Program-made: the position numbers and the translations under genes
In this document: one piece after another, positions 1 to 10,510 of the stretch
How the letters are laid out: each line of letters starts with the position of its first letter
Position numbering within the stretch: position 1 is the stretch's first letter
Notes under the pieces: generated by a model
Seen by the model: only the letters and a program-made list of their open reading frames with translations
Databases searched by the model: none
What the model was told of the DNA's origin: nothing
Origin: Juglans regia
Taxonomy: Eukaryota > Streptophyta > Magnoliopsida > Fagales > Juglandaceae
Assembly (NCBI RefSeq): GCF_001411555.2
Contig: NC_049901.1
Coordinates: 37,852,964 to 37,916,963, forward strand
Length of the DNA: 64,000 bases
Direction of reading: 5' to 3'

Positions 1-1193
1 GTAAGCCACCTCTTCACACCCAAAACGGCACTTGGATTGTTTTGCAAATAACTTGTGCTGCCTTAGAGTCTCTAAGGTTAGCAATAAATGTTGAGTGTGC
101 TCCCCTTCTGTTTTGCTGCACACCAAAATACCATCAAATACAAGTATAAACTTCCTTAAAAAGGGTCGAAATACCTCATTCATGAGACTTTGGAAGGTTG
201 AGGAGGCGATAGTGAGCCCAAATGGCATCACTAGGAACTCATATTGCCATTCATGAGTTCTAAAGGCAGTTTTGGGTATGTCATTAGGCTTAACCCGTAT
301 TTGATGATAACCGGACCTCAAATCCAGCTTAGAGAATATAGTTGACCCATGTAGTTCATCCATTAGCTCTTCAACCACTGGAATAGGAAATTTATCTTTG
401 ATGGTCATACTGTTCAGCCCCTATAGTCAACACATAGCCGCCACGTCCCATCCGCCTTTCTTACCAACAACACGGGAGAAGAGTAGCGACTTTGGCTGGG
501 TTGAATCACTCCCGTAGCCAACAATTCTTGCACTATTTTCTCAATTTCATCTTTTTAGTAATAAGGGTAACGATAAGGTCTCATAGAGATGAGTTTAGTG
601 TTTGGTAAAAGGTGTATAGAGTGGTCATGGGTTCGGGGGGGTGGTAGTCCTTTGGGTTCTGAAAACACATCACCAAACTGTCTCAGTAACTTCATAACAG
701 CTGCTGGAATCCCAGTTACTGCTTGAGAATCAGTGGAAATTTCTCCTTCTATGAGTTGTAAGATAACCCCTCTTGTCTCCAATTTATTTTGCATATTTAG
801 AGACCCTTCCTCAATCATCTTGGCAGCTGTTAACCCCTACATTTTTATCTTTTTGCCCTTATAAATAAACTGCATTGACAATTTATCAAAGTCCCACATG
901 ATTTTCCCCAACTCCCGCAGCCATTTAATTCCCAACACCATATCACAACCAGCTAGCACAATAACATGAACTTCCATCTCAAAGATAGTTCCTTGAATAA
1001 GGACTTCCACCTTACTACATTTCCCAGCGCTAGGAACCAGCTCCCCATTTGCAACTTTCACCCTATCCTTCTCCTTCTCATTCAAGGATAGATTGGTTTT
1101 TCTTAATATTGTGGGGTCTAAAAAATTATGAGTAGACCCCGTGTCAATCAAAATGGTAATCCATTGCTTCCCAATCCTCCCTTTCACTCTCAT
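1..1193 (-). pseudogene. gypsy pol remnant: protease and reverse transcriptase N-terminal half
   Basis: The protease lies at 837-1193, where the minus frame contains ILIDTGSTHNFLD, the aspartic-protease loop. A linker (555-818) follows and ends in a stop right after the YRYPYY motif that normally leads into the reverse transcriptase. Frameshifts between ~430 and ~540 separate this from the RT core at 1-414, which shows the [13 protein letters not shown] and FGLT blocks. The YxDD catalytic box is destroyed: the frame reads VFDGILV, one residue short and lacking the second aspartate. The right copy reads differently here (FFDN). The reverse transcriptase would be dead. Confidence 0.88.
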
Positions 1194-1298
1194 TGTTTTT
1201 GGGTTAAGGGAACCAATTATTGCATGAAAGGATATTTCTGGGTTTTTTTGGTTGGCACAAGTATCTACGGTTGCTGGAATGTCTTCTCCAGTCTCTGC

Positions 1299-2460
1299 TT
1301 ATATTTCCTCAATCACCACACTACTCTCATTGTTACTCTCATTGTTAGGCAACACTTCCTCTAGCAAAAATAGTTTGGGATTTTGGCACTTATGCCCAGG
1401 GACCCACTTGGCATCACAATAATAACATAACCCATTTTCTCTTCTCTCTTTCATTTGGTTTTGGTTGATTTTGTGTATAGTTAAGGATGGTTTTTTGTTT
1501 GGCTTGGTATTTTCAGATTGGTGAGAAAAATGATGGTTGAGGTTCCTTATGATACTTGGTTCAGCAGAATAATGTGAAATGGACTTTGAATTTCTTTTGG
1601 CTAGGCTAAGGTTTTCTTCTTGTATCTTGGCTAGGCTGTAGGCAGTTATTAGGTTGGTGGGGCTGAACATTCTCACAGGTAGTCTGATCTCATCCCTTAG
1701 TCCACTCAAAATACAGCTCAACTTACATGCATTGGATATACCTCTCAACCTATTTGACAAGGTTTCAAAGTTTGCTTGGTACTCCTCAATTGTGGTTGTT
1801 TGTTTTAACCTAATAAGGGCCTTCATAGGGTCATCATAAGCATTAGGTCCAAACCTAACAAGTAGTGCTCTAGTCAACATATCACAATCCTGGATGTGCA
1901 CACTTTGTTCCAGATCTTGGAACCAAACCAATGCTCTTCCTTCTAAATGAAAGGAAGCCAGTTTCACACGGCTTTGTGGAAATGTGTTATGGTATTGAAA
2001 AAACTGGTTAACTTTATAAATCCAACCTGATGGGTTATCTCCATTGAATACAGGGAAATTCAACCTCACTGTGCGTGCCTGGACCTCACCTTGCTGCTGT
2101 TGATGAAACTACTGCTGGTGCGGAAACTGTTGTTGTTGCTGAAACTGTTGTTGCTGTTGAAATTGCTGTTGTTGTTGCTGGTGCTGCTGCTGTAACTGCA
2201 AGTTTTCCTGGTCATTTCCACCTGGTACACCCTAGAAAGACTCTCTAGAATTTGGGCTGGGATTTCCTATTTTCATCCCCGCTGTGATGATAGCTAGTTG
2301 CTGCATTGTAGTCTCATTTTGCTTCTTTAATGTTGCCATATCTGTATCTAAATGGGACAATCTTGAATCTGTGCATTTTTTTTTAGCTCTGATACTGATT
2401 TTCTGAGGATGTTTTGAGGGCATTGAGCCCATCCTGTAACTGACTTAGCCTAGTACCTTT
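1299..2460 (-). pseudogene. gypsy gag remnant
   Basis: The main open stretch (1299-2069, 256 codons) holds a retrotransposon gag domain (for example GWIYKVNQFFQYHN and FHLEGRALVWFQDL) and ends with a zinc knuckle, CYYCDAKWVPGHKC, about 40 codons from the stop. Upstream, 2100-2220 is a CAG/CTG-rich stretch coding mostly for glutamine and broken by stops. The N-terminal part (2232-2460, with MATLKKQNETTMQQL) is in a separate frame. Gag normally coats the RNA in virus-like particles; this copy is interrupted at least twice. Confidence 0.85.
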
Positions 2461-2490
2461 ACCATGAGGCAATATTTTTGCACAGGTACC

Positions 2491-2507
2491 GGTGTCTCTG
2501 GATACCA
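2491..2507 (-). promoter_or_regulatory. Primer binding site, initiator-Met tRNA type
   Basis: The minus strand reads TGGTATCCAGAGACACC, two bases after the LTR end. It resembles the complement of the 3' end of initiator methionine tRNA (TGGTATCAGAGC) with one extra base. This fixes the LTR boundary and the transcription direction. Confidence 0.7.
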
Positions 2508-2509
2508 CT

Positions 2510-3008
2510 TGTAACACTCTAGAAAGTGTTACAAGAAAAAGCTTCCCAGAGGGATGCCTTTTCAGGAAAAATAGTAGAGGGAAATCTAGAAAGGGAAGAA
2601 AGTCTAAACTTTTACTCAGATTTTTGCATAATATTCATTAGGCACACGATGGTGCCTTACATAGCTGGAACCCTACAGTGATAATAAAGGCCATGGGCTT
2701 GTAATAGAAGAAAACCCATAACATCTGGGTAGCCCAGTTGACAACAGATTACAAAAGAAAATAACTAAGGAAAATATCAAAATGACTCCATGCCTAGTTC
2801 GGCCCAGGTATAGACTCCTTAAGCCCACGTTGTTGGCCCAACCTAGGACTCCATTCAAGCCTTCATTTCAGACACACGCACACACAAACACTTAAGTTCA
2901 CAATCACGCGAGCCCTAACCCCCTTCTATTCAGTCTTCTCTTCCCAATCTTGCCCACCCTCCACCGCTCCTTGCACCTGGTCAACCCAACGCCGGCAGCT
3001 GTGTTACA
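2510..3008 (-). repeat. 5' LTR of the gypsy element (left copy)
   Basis: A 499-bp segment bounded by perfect 8-bp inverted ends, TGTAACAC and GTGTTACA. It lies directly upstream (minus sense) of a methionine-tRNA-type primer binding site. The inner end forms an 11-bp inverted repeat (cttgtaacact / agtgttacaag, 2508-2535). The bases just outside, GGTAC at 3009-3013, would be the target-site duplication, but the partner copy is off the window. Confidence 0.8.
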
Positions 3009-3010
3009 GG

Positions 3011-3799
3011 TACCTCCGATCCAAAGTTCGAAGCATTGCCTCTTTTATATTTCTCTCTCTTTGCTGTGTACTTCGAGGTTGAGCTCATGACCGTTCTTAT
3101 TAATTCATTCCACATGTCTACATAATTATTAATGGAAGATAAAATACATCAATGGATTTGGCTTTAATTCCTTGATATACATACTATCATGCATGCATGC
3201 ATGGCGTGATGAAAATGATTTGTTAGTCTCACCATGAGAAACAAATTAACAAACCAGGAAATTGGGATATTTTTGTAGCAATGCAAAAATTATTGAAGGA
3301 CCAAAAACTGGCCGAATCTTATGATCTTTTTTATTTTCAACTTGTGCGTACGTATCTTTTAGGTTACGTTTGGGTAGTGAGAATATCTGAGAAGTATTGA
3401 GAATGTTTGTGAATAGTTATAAGTAGAGATTGAGTGAGTTTGTGGGTCCTATTAAGAGTATTTTGAGTTGTTTGGATGTATGAAGCATGTTGAGTTGTTG
3501 ACTTTTGAATAGATAATTAAAAAAGGTGTGGATCCCATCAATGATTGATTTTTTTAATGATTATTTTATTTATATATAATAGTAATAAATATTATAGTGA
3601 TTTTATTTTTTATTTATATATAATAGTGATAAATATTATAGTGATACATATAATAGTAATATGTATTTTATCTTCTGTTAATAATCATGTAGACATGTGG
3701 AATGAATTAATAAGAACGGTCATGAGCTCAACCTCGAAGTACACTGCAAAGAGAGAGAAATATAAAAGAGGCAATGCTTCGGACTTCGGATCAGAGGTA
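3011..3799. mobile_element. Foldback element with ~140-bp terminal inverted repeats
   Basis: 3011-3150 and 3661-3799 are inverted copies of each other, about 95% alike by eye. The arms include blocks such as gagctcatgaccgttctta and its complement. The ~510-bp loop is AT-rich with no coding potential. The gypsy LTR ends two bases before the left arm, so the retrotransposon inserted at or very near this element's edge and may have removed its original end. No transposase is present, and the superfamily is unclear. Confidence 0.75.
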
Positions 3800-4122
3800 G
3801 CCCCCATCTTCCTCATCATATATACAGAACGACTTTTGGGGTAAACTATATATATGTATATATAGTTTAGATTGCTATCATTAATTTTGGTGATTTAGGT
3901 CTCGTTTGATTACATAATTTAAATGAAATGAGATGTTTTATTAAAAATTAAAAAAAAATATTATTAGAATATAATTTTTTAATATAATTTTTATTTTAAA
4001 ATTTAAAAAAATAAATTTTTTATTATATTTTATACGAGAATTTGAAAAAATTATTGATGGACCAAAACTGGCCGAATCTTATGATCTTTTTTATTTTCAA
4101 CTCGTGCGTGCGTATCTTTTAG
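3286..4122. repeat. 76-bp direct repeat flanking ~0.7 kb
   Basis: The segments at 3286-3362 and 4047-4122 both contain ggccgaatcttatgatcttt and end in cgtatcttttag, about 95% identical. One lies inside the foldback loop and the other outside its right arm. A local duplication therefore postdates, or was carried by, an insertion here. The DNA between them contains a gtttgggtagtgagaatat repeat start (3370) and another MITE-like start, ggtctcgtttgattacataa (3898). Confidence 0.7.
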
Positions 4123-4260
4123 TCTTATAACTAACAGTATTTCTTTATATATATATATATATATATACATATATTATCGAGTATTTTAAGCAGTTGAAAG
4201 GTCATTATATATCTATTATATATTATAAGGAAAAATGATAGATACAAGCGGCATATGTAA

Positions 4261-4735
4261 GAGCATTGGCAATGGACTAGCCAAATGTCAATGCAAGTCT
4301 AAACTTTAGCTAGATGTGAGAAAAAACCTCTACATCGGACTAGCCAATGGTCCAAAACTTAAGACTTGATGAATAGTAAATCTTAAGTCCTTTCCAAATA
4401 TGACTAGCTACTATTCACAATAGAAAGCAATATTTAATTATTTCATCACTTCTCTTTCTCTTTGAATGGTAAAACATGCATGACATGCACATTATCTCTA
4501 CTGATTGATAGAGTAGACACATTATTACTACAAAGCATGAAGATCTAAGAAATATAAAAATTGTATTTGTAAAAAAAAATAAAAAAAATAAAAAATATTA
4601 TATTATATTATTATTTTAATTTTATAATGATTAGTCCAATATGAACTCATCTAGTAAAAAATTGATATTATAGACAAAAATTAAGATTCTAGCTAAATTT
4701 TAGACTTGGCAATGGCTAGACCATTGCCAATGCTT
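4261..4735. mobile_element. MITE, PIF/Harbinger-like
   Basis: A 475-bp non-coding element whose ends are inverted: GAGCATTGGCAATGGACTAG on the left and, reverse-complemented, aagcattggcaatggtctag on the right. It is flanked by TAA at 4258-4260 and 4736-4738. A 3-bp TAA/TTA duplication is the hallmark of PIF/Harbinger MITEs. The interior is AT-rich and has no ORF. Confidence 0.75.
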
Positions 4736-5058
4736 TAACCAAGGCGCAAGAGGTGCTTAGGTGGAAAAAGAAACGGTTCGTTTTGGATAAAACACATCGT
4801 TTTGGTTCAGGTCAAGGAGATCTCCCATTCTCCCTCCCTCGTCTTCCACATCCTCCCTCCCTCTGAAATCTGAATTGTTCCCTCCCCAACCTCCCTTCGA
4901 AGAACCTGCTCCTTCCCTCCGAATCGCTCCCTCCCCTAGCTCCCTTCGAAGACCAGCTCCCCTCCCCTAGACTTACCCTCCATTTTCCCTCCCTCGGAAA
5001 CGTTCTCTCCCTGACCTCCTTTGACAAAATTAAATTTTAAAAAAACAAGAGTTAGGTT

Positions 5059-5545
5059 ATGGCAACAGAGTCGTCGGAAGGAGAAGATGAAGAGAAAGTT
5101 ACAGGTGGAGAATACAGTGCTGATAGTGGAAGATGACCTTAGAGAAATGGGGAAGAAGGTGGCCTGGAGTGTTAGCTCTTGCAAGCCTGGCAATGGCGTC
5201 TTTTCTCTCGGCGACGACAACCTCGAGACCTATTGCAGTAATTAAATTACACCCACACCGCCCAAAACCAATCTCTCCCAATTCTTCCTCTTTCTATCTT
5301 TGAAAACTTAACGATTGCATTTATTATTATATTTTTGCGTTTCAGATCAGATGGCGCACAACCTCATATGGGTAATATTCAATTCCAAAAGAAGGTTAAG
5401 CTTCAAGTATGTGATATGCAGATTTTGAGCGTAGATTTTGCTTGATTCTTCTTTTTTCTTTTTTGTTAACTAGTAGAAATTAATGAGTTTGTTTTGTTTT
5501 GAATTAGTTGTTCTTTATTTGGATTTCAAGCTTGATGAGAGCTAT
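5059..5545 (+). pseudogene. APC10 (anaphase-promoting complex subunit 10) gene fragment
   Basis: Three exon pieces of the plant APC10/DOC1 gene can be read with introns between them. Exon 1 (5059-5237) starts [13 protein letters not shown] and continues after a frameshift as [22 protein letters not shown] and DDNLETY. A missing G destroys the Trp codon just before a good GTAATT donor. Exon 2 (5346-5406) reads DGAQPH and NIQFQKKVKLQ between an AG acceptor and a GTATGT donor. Exon 3 (5504-5545) reads LVVLYLDFKLDESY but has lost its acceptor. The rest of the ~190-residue protein is absent. APC10 helps the anaphase-promoting complex bind degron substrates; this copy cannot make it. Retained introns show that it is not a retrocopy. 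Confidence 0.85.
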
Positions 5546-5944
5546 TTCTATATTTCTCAGATTAGTCGCCCCTGTCCAGGTGGAAGGCTTGAATATTAGA
5601 ATATTTGTGTATTTCTCAGATTATTATTTCAATTTCACTTAAGATTATTTCTATATTTTAATCTATATTATTTCAAGCATAATCTTTCTGTATTTTATTG
5701 AAGAACATTACAGCTTTTTTCCAATTTTGCAATCTTACTTGATGGGTTAGGGAGGATAACTACTAATTGTGTGATTGTACCTAGTGACACTAGAATGATT
5801 AGTAATTGTGTGATTTACATGGCTGTTTGTTGCAGAGTAAGTATTTCTTGCAGTTCACAAGTATTTCTTGCCGTGAAAAAGTTTAATACAAATGATTAAT
5901 AGTATGTACATTTAATATTTTTTATATATGTCTAAACTGATCAG

Positions 5945-6202
5945 GGTTTATCATATTGCAAGTATTTCAAGTGGGCGGATAGTAATCAATACATAGAGTT
6001 GGATCTTCAAGAAAGAAAAATTGAACTGTTAAGGAAGAAAAAAGAGCTCGAAAAGATACTTGGTGATATCGAAAAGAGAGAGATTGAGCTCCGTAAGAGA
6101 GTAGATGAGATTGAGAAGAGAGAGATGAGGCTATCCAACGCTAATGAGGAGGTTTTGAAGGAGTTGGTGCTTCTTGATTGTGTATTTCAGATTGTAAAAT
6201 GA
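5945..6202 (+). pseudogene. GRF-type zinc-finger gene, terminal exon fragment
   Basis: After an AG acceptor (5943-5944) the frame reads YCKYFKWADSNQY, which resembles the last part of a GRF zinc finger (Cys followed by an aromatic-Phe-x-Trp pattern). About 55 residues of strongly charged coiled coil follow (ELLRKKKELEKILGD, EIEKREMRLSNANEEV), then a stop at 6202. Such GRF plus coiled-coil proteins are common and poorly characterised in plants. The first half of the finger is not found upstream. It could be the end of a spliced gene, but it sits 400 bp after the APC10 relic in transposon-rich DNA, so a relic is more likely. Confidence 0.55.
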
Positions 6203-6331
6203 TGTTTAGATTGTGTATTTCAAATTGTAAAATGGTAAAATAGTGTTCAAATTGTGTATTTCAGATTGTAAAATAGTGTTTAGATTGTGTATTTCAGATT
6301 GTAAAATGGTGTTCAGATTATGTTTTTCAGA
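6176..6331. repeat. 33-bp tandem repeat, ~4.5 copies
   Basis: The unit gattgtgtatttcagattg plus taaaatRgtgttya repeats with a period of about 33 bp; the second copy has a 9-bp insertion. It overlaps the last codons and stop of the GRF relic, so expansion altered the end of that exon. It has no evident function. Confidence 0.8.
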
Positions 6332-8559
6332 TACTATTAATTTTGCAAATATATAGTATCTTTGGTGCTTTATTCTATCTAGGTCCAACTCCATTTCCCT
6401 CTTCATCAATTTTGACTTATCCAATATGTGTATGATGTCTTGAATTCTAACTGAGTAGAATTCATTGTGAGTCATCAAATCTTATTTCATAGGGATTCTA
6501 TGATTCTCTTAGGATGTATGAAATCTGAAATACTGCAAACAGATTCCATACAAAAAAAAAAAAAAAAAAAGGTGACAAGGAGAAATTACTTTCAATTTTG
6601 TTTATTTTGATACTTGCAAAACCAATCACTCATTCACTGGAAGGGCAAGTGTTTCATGATGGTGTTGCCCTCTCCTATTGGGAACATTGAAAATGTCATC
6701 CTGATAATTTGTTCACACTTCACTGGAGAGATACAAGAAAAAATAGAAGTCCCCATCTGAGAGTTCATCACCAACTCAAAAGTTGATATGCACTTATTCA
6801 AAGACAAATCTGGATATGCAAATCTGGGATGACATTACAACCAGTCATCCAAAGAAAAATATTATCATAAATGTACCTATAAAAATTCATAAAGATTCAT
6901 AAAAACTCAGAAAAGTTCCTTGAAAATTTCCTGAAATACATTTAATACACAACAATAACATTCAATACATAAAAATTCCATGAAATACATTCAATACACA
7001 AAAATACATTCAATCTCAAGGAATTATATTCAATACAAAAAAACGCATTCAATCCCAAGGAACTATATTTAGTATGCAAAAATTTTGTCCATCCCAAGGA
7101 ATTACATCGGTTGTGATCCATCCAACCTAAGTTGCACTAGTTGTGATTTATCCAATCCAAATTGTATCTACATCCAATAATATGCAAATATTAACCGTGA
7201 TGTCGAAACTACTATTAAAGTATAAAAATATTAGAAATATTACACTTTGTTGACTCTCAAACACTGTTTCTCGGAGTTGGGTGCCACTAATGTCAAAAGC
7301 TGAGCTGTCTGGAACAGTCTAGTGATAAATAACATAAATTAGCCAAATATAAGTCTAATGTATTTAACAATTACTTCTTCAAAACAAGCAACAATTCAAA
7401 ATAAAACAAGCGTATGTCAATGATTACAATTATATTAAACCCTCTTGATTGGAAAATCATGCTAATGGCTATCTTTTCCTTGTGTGATCATGGGCATATA
7501 GTCATGCAAAACTTTGCTCAAACGATGAAATCTTTGTGAAGTGTTGAATTTATGAGTTATTCCAATTAGGAGAGACTGAAATCAATCTCAACCCCCACAG
7601 TATTGCTAGAAATCACCTTTGTGCATGCCACAAGTTAATACCACTGACCTGCACGTTAGCTTGTGGCAGACAAGCAACTTAAGAAGATCGAAAGTTGCAT
7701 GAAAGCTAACACAGAATAATCGTAAAGAAGACAACACTAACCATAGATTCACCTTCTAACTCATCTTATTCGTCATTGTAATGCTATAAAAATATTACAC
7801 TTTATTTTAAAGTTTTAATTAAATTTGATATAATTTTAAGTAGTGTGATGGAAGATAACAAAAAAATTGATTTTTCCTTCTAATAACAGCTACCAAAGCT
7901 TTCTTTTACACAATGATATGTAGACATCTTACCAATAAACCTTGGATGAAGCTACCCACAGAGAAGACATGAAGAAGAAGAAGACCCACACGAAGCTCTT
8001 ACCAATTTCCACGAACTGTTCCGACAAGGAGAGATCTACCCAGTTTGGAAATAGACTACTCTGAAGACAAAGACGACTTACAGATCCGTTTTTCTGCACT
8101 TTGTTTCAATGCACAATGTGAAGAACACACGAAGAAGACGCCACATAGAAACACATGAAGCCAAAGCACAATATGAACAAGCTTTGAATCTCTATTTGAA
8201 GAACAAGCCACAGACCACACGAACACAAGATGGGTTTCTGTATTTCGTTTGCTTGAAGAACAAGCTAACACAAAATCTCTTTTCAAATTTCTCTTTCCCG
8301 CATTTCTTCTCTCTTTTCTTCTTCTTTTTTTTTTTAAATGTAATGGCTGACGTGGCATAGCCGACTACCCACCATTTGTGTGGCCCGACTGTCTCTAGAA
8401 GAATTGTATTATAAGTGGCTACGTGGTAGCTACAATAATTTTTGTCATTCACTGTTTTTCTTCTATTTTTTTTTTTTTTTGTGTGTTTTGCATGTGGGTG
8501 CATGATGTTTCCGTGTATTGTATGGGTATAATTGTCTTTTAATGCTTGGCATGGCTAAG
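6332..8559. other. Non-coding stretch
   Basis: AT-rich and without a gene I can support. It contains an 18-base poly-A (6550-6570) and a run rich in 'acattcaatac'/'ccaaggaatta' words (6940-7110) that looks like a decayed satellite. A CTT/GAA-rich region (7960-8340) is open on both strands only because of its composition. Confidence 0.6.
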
Positions 8560-8740
8560 TTTGGATAGTAAAAGTGTTTGAGAATGTTTGTGAATAGTAG
8601 TAAAAAATTAATGAAAAAGTAATAATATAATATTGAATAGTAGCAAAAAGTAGGTGAAAAGTAATGAATAGTAGAAAAAGTAGGTGAAAAGTAATAATAA
8701 AGTAAAGAATAGTAGTGAGAGTATTTAAAGAGTCTTTTAT
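8560..8740. repeat. Dispersed non-coding repeat with internal ~30-bp units
   Basis: It begins tttggatagtaaaagtgttt and contains gagaatgtttgtgaatagt, a 19-mer also present at 3398-3416. The unit gaatagtag...aagtaggtgaaaagtaat then repeats two to three times (8634-8720). I take it as a fragment of an abundant MITE-like family. Confidence 0.5.
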
Positions 8741-9013
8741 GTTTTGTTTTTTTGTGCTTAATTATGGTTATAACCCTGTCTTTTATCTCTTCCATTTTTT
8801 TTTGCCTTATGTTTCTTTTTCTTTTTCTTTTTCTCTTGATCTCGCCCTCAGACCTCTCTCTCTCTGAACATCTCACTCCCATTCTCTTGTTTGTGTTTGT
8901 CTCAATCTCCTCACCGCCCATTGTCACAACAGTCCACCAAGCACCTCCGCCACCACGCCTCGCCGGTGGACTACCCCTTCTCATCCTCCTCGGTTCCTCT
9001 GTGTCTATCTCCT

Positions 9014-9015
<2 letters not shown>

Positions 9016-9050
<35 letters not shown>
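9016..9050. repeat. (TC)n microsatellite
   Basis: 35 bases of pure TC. The right-hand copy (20049-20081) is 2 bp shorter, the only length difference seen between the duplicated segments beyond the first few hundred bases. A second CT run lies at 9163-9184. Confidence 0.95.
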
Positions 9051-9052
<2 letters not shown>

Positions 9053-9184
9053 TTCTCTCATTTCTCAGTCGCTGCCAACCATCGCTATAAGCACCACCAG
9101 ACACAATCCCAAACCACCACTACTGCACTGTAAGCAGCCGGTGCTTTACCACTCAGTAGAACCTCTCTCTCTCTCTCTCTCTCT

Positions 9185-10410
9185 TTCTACATTTCTCCTT
9201 CTCCCTGTCAATCTCATCAGCCATGGCAACACCACCCAATAGGGGTGCTACCCGCACCCTATGGGGCGGAGTAGCCCCCTCCTTGTCCCAGTGTGTTTAC
9301 AATAATAAAAATAATATATAAATTAAGAGAAAATGAAGTACTACTACTTAATAAATTAATAATAATAACTAAGTTATTACAAAAATATAAATTAAAAGAA
9401 AGCAATAATAAAATTATAAACATAAAATATTGTATCAACATTACAAATAATTGAATCATTGAATACAACTAAACTAAGTGAACTGTTTGACATTTGGGGT
9501 GGGTGGCCAAAGGTGGAAAGACATATAATTAGTGCTGCTTGCTGTGAGATGATAAAATTTAAAATATTAACAATTTAATAAAAAAATAAATTAGAAATAG
9601 AAATAAAAAATCAAAATTAAAATTATAAATATATAATAAAAATTAAAAATTAAAATCTGATTAACCAAGAGTAGATTGTCGTTATTAAGCAGCTGTCACA
9701 GCAAACTCTTTGTTCTGACTTTTGAGATTAAAATATAGCAATCTGGTCTCTGTCCATTAATAAGAATTGTATGTACACGTTGACCTTATATGTATACTTG
9801 ATATGAAACGATGACTTTGTAATTATTTTTAAATCACTTTTTTTCCTTTATTTCAGAACAAAATCAAAAGTGTGTTTTATTTTTATTTTTTAAAATATAA
9901 AACCTTCAAAGCAGAAATTTTGTTCCTGTTAAGCAGCATTATCCATTTCTACGATTTCATTATTTGCTACATCAAAGTAAATAATAATTTGTACACAACC
10001 ACCATTTTATTTACGTACTAAGGTAGTCACCACAACTTGATTTTGATTATTTGCTCGTTATGTTCACATAGTTCAACCCATATAACCAGAATCGTTTTAC
10101 TCTTCAACTTCTCATTGTCAAAGTTAAAGACACATAATTCCACACCAAACAACAAAGCAAAGACACATAATGATAAGATTTACATAAACCCTAACTTAAG
10201 ATTGAAACCCCCTAACATAATTAAGTGTTTCAGTTCCAATATGAAACCCTAAAGTCACTAAAACACAAAAAAATTAATACAAACATCACAAAACATATGC
10301 ACAAATCGAATATCCACATCACATAATTCACAAAAACACAATCTCATCCTTCAAATCCTCTATTTAATCTCATTCTTCCTCCAATCTCCATAGCTCAACA
10401 AAAATAAAAT
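9185..10410. other. AT-rich non-coding stretch up to the gap
   Basis: It starts with a short GC-rich piece (9237-9290, gggtgctacccgcaccctat) that may be a transposon terminus. The rest is AT-rich DNA with no gene recognised on either strand. Confidence 0.5.
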
Positions 10411-10510
10411 NNNNNNNNNNNNNNNNNNNNNNNNNNNNNNNNNNNNNNNNNNNNNNNNNNNNNNNNNNNNNNNNNNNNNNNNNNNNNNNNNNNNNNNNNN
10501 NNNNNNNNNN
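10411..10510. other. Assembly gap (100 N)
   Basis: Exactly 100 N, the conventional placeholder for a gap of unknown size. It lies between the two copies of the duplication and inside the span of the right gypsy RNase H/integrase region, so that element's downstream pol is missing here. Confidence 0.98.

Larger units (their letters stand above)
1..3008 (-). mobile_element. Ty3/gypsy LTR retrotransposon, 5' part, degenerate (left copy)
   Basis: Read on the minus strand, the order is LTR (2510-3008), primer binding site, gag, protease, reverse transcriptase. This is the gypsy order, and the element runs off the left edge of the window. The gag has an RNA-binding knuckle (CYYCDAKWVPGHKC) and the protease has the DTGS motif. 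The frame is broken by a stop before the reverse transcriptase and by shifts inside it, so the copy cannot make a polyprotein. Integrase, 3' LTR and target-site duplication lie outside the window. The gag style suggests a chromovirus-type lineage; I am not sure of the clade. Confidence 0.9.
1..10410. repeat. Left copy of ~10.4-kb direct duplication
   Basis: This segment is repeated almost base for base at 11031-21441. Every landmark recurs at a constant offset of 11033, which becomes 11031 after a CT microsatellite that is 2 bp shorter in the right copy. Only the first ~265 bases differ appreciably: scattered substitutions plus one 3-bp in-frame indel near 140. The copy runs exactly to the N gap, whereas the right copy continues into other sequence at 21442. 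That is the geometry of two contigs whose ends overlap and were not merged. A real, very recent tandem duplication cannot be excluded from sequence alone. Confidence 0.95.

Noticed and set aside
8463..9104. 213-codon minus-strand ORF rich in Arg/Glu and Lys
   Set aside because: It is produced by CT/GA microsatellites and poly-T runs; it changes length with the 2-bp repeat difference in the other copy and has no domain.
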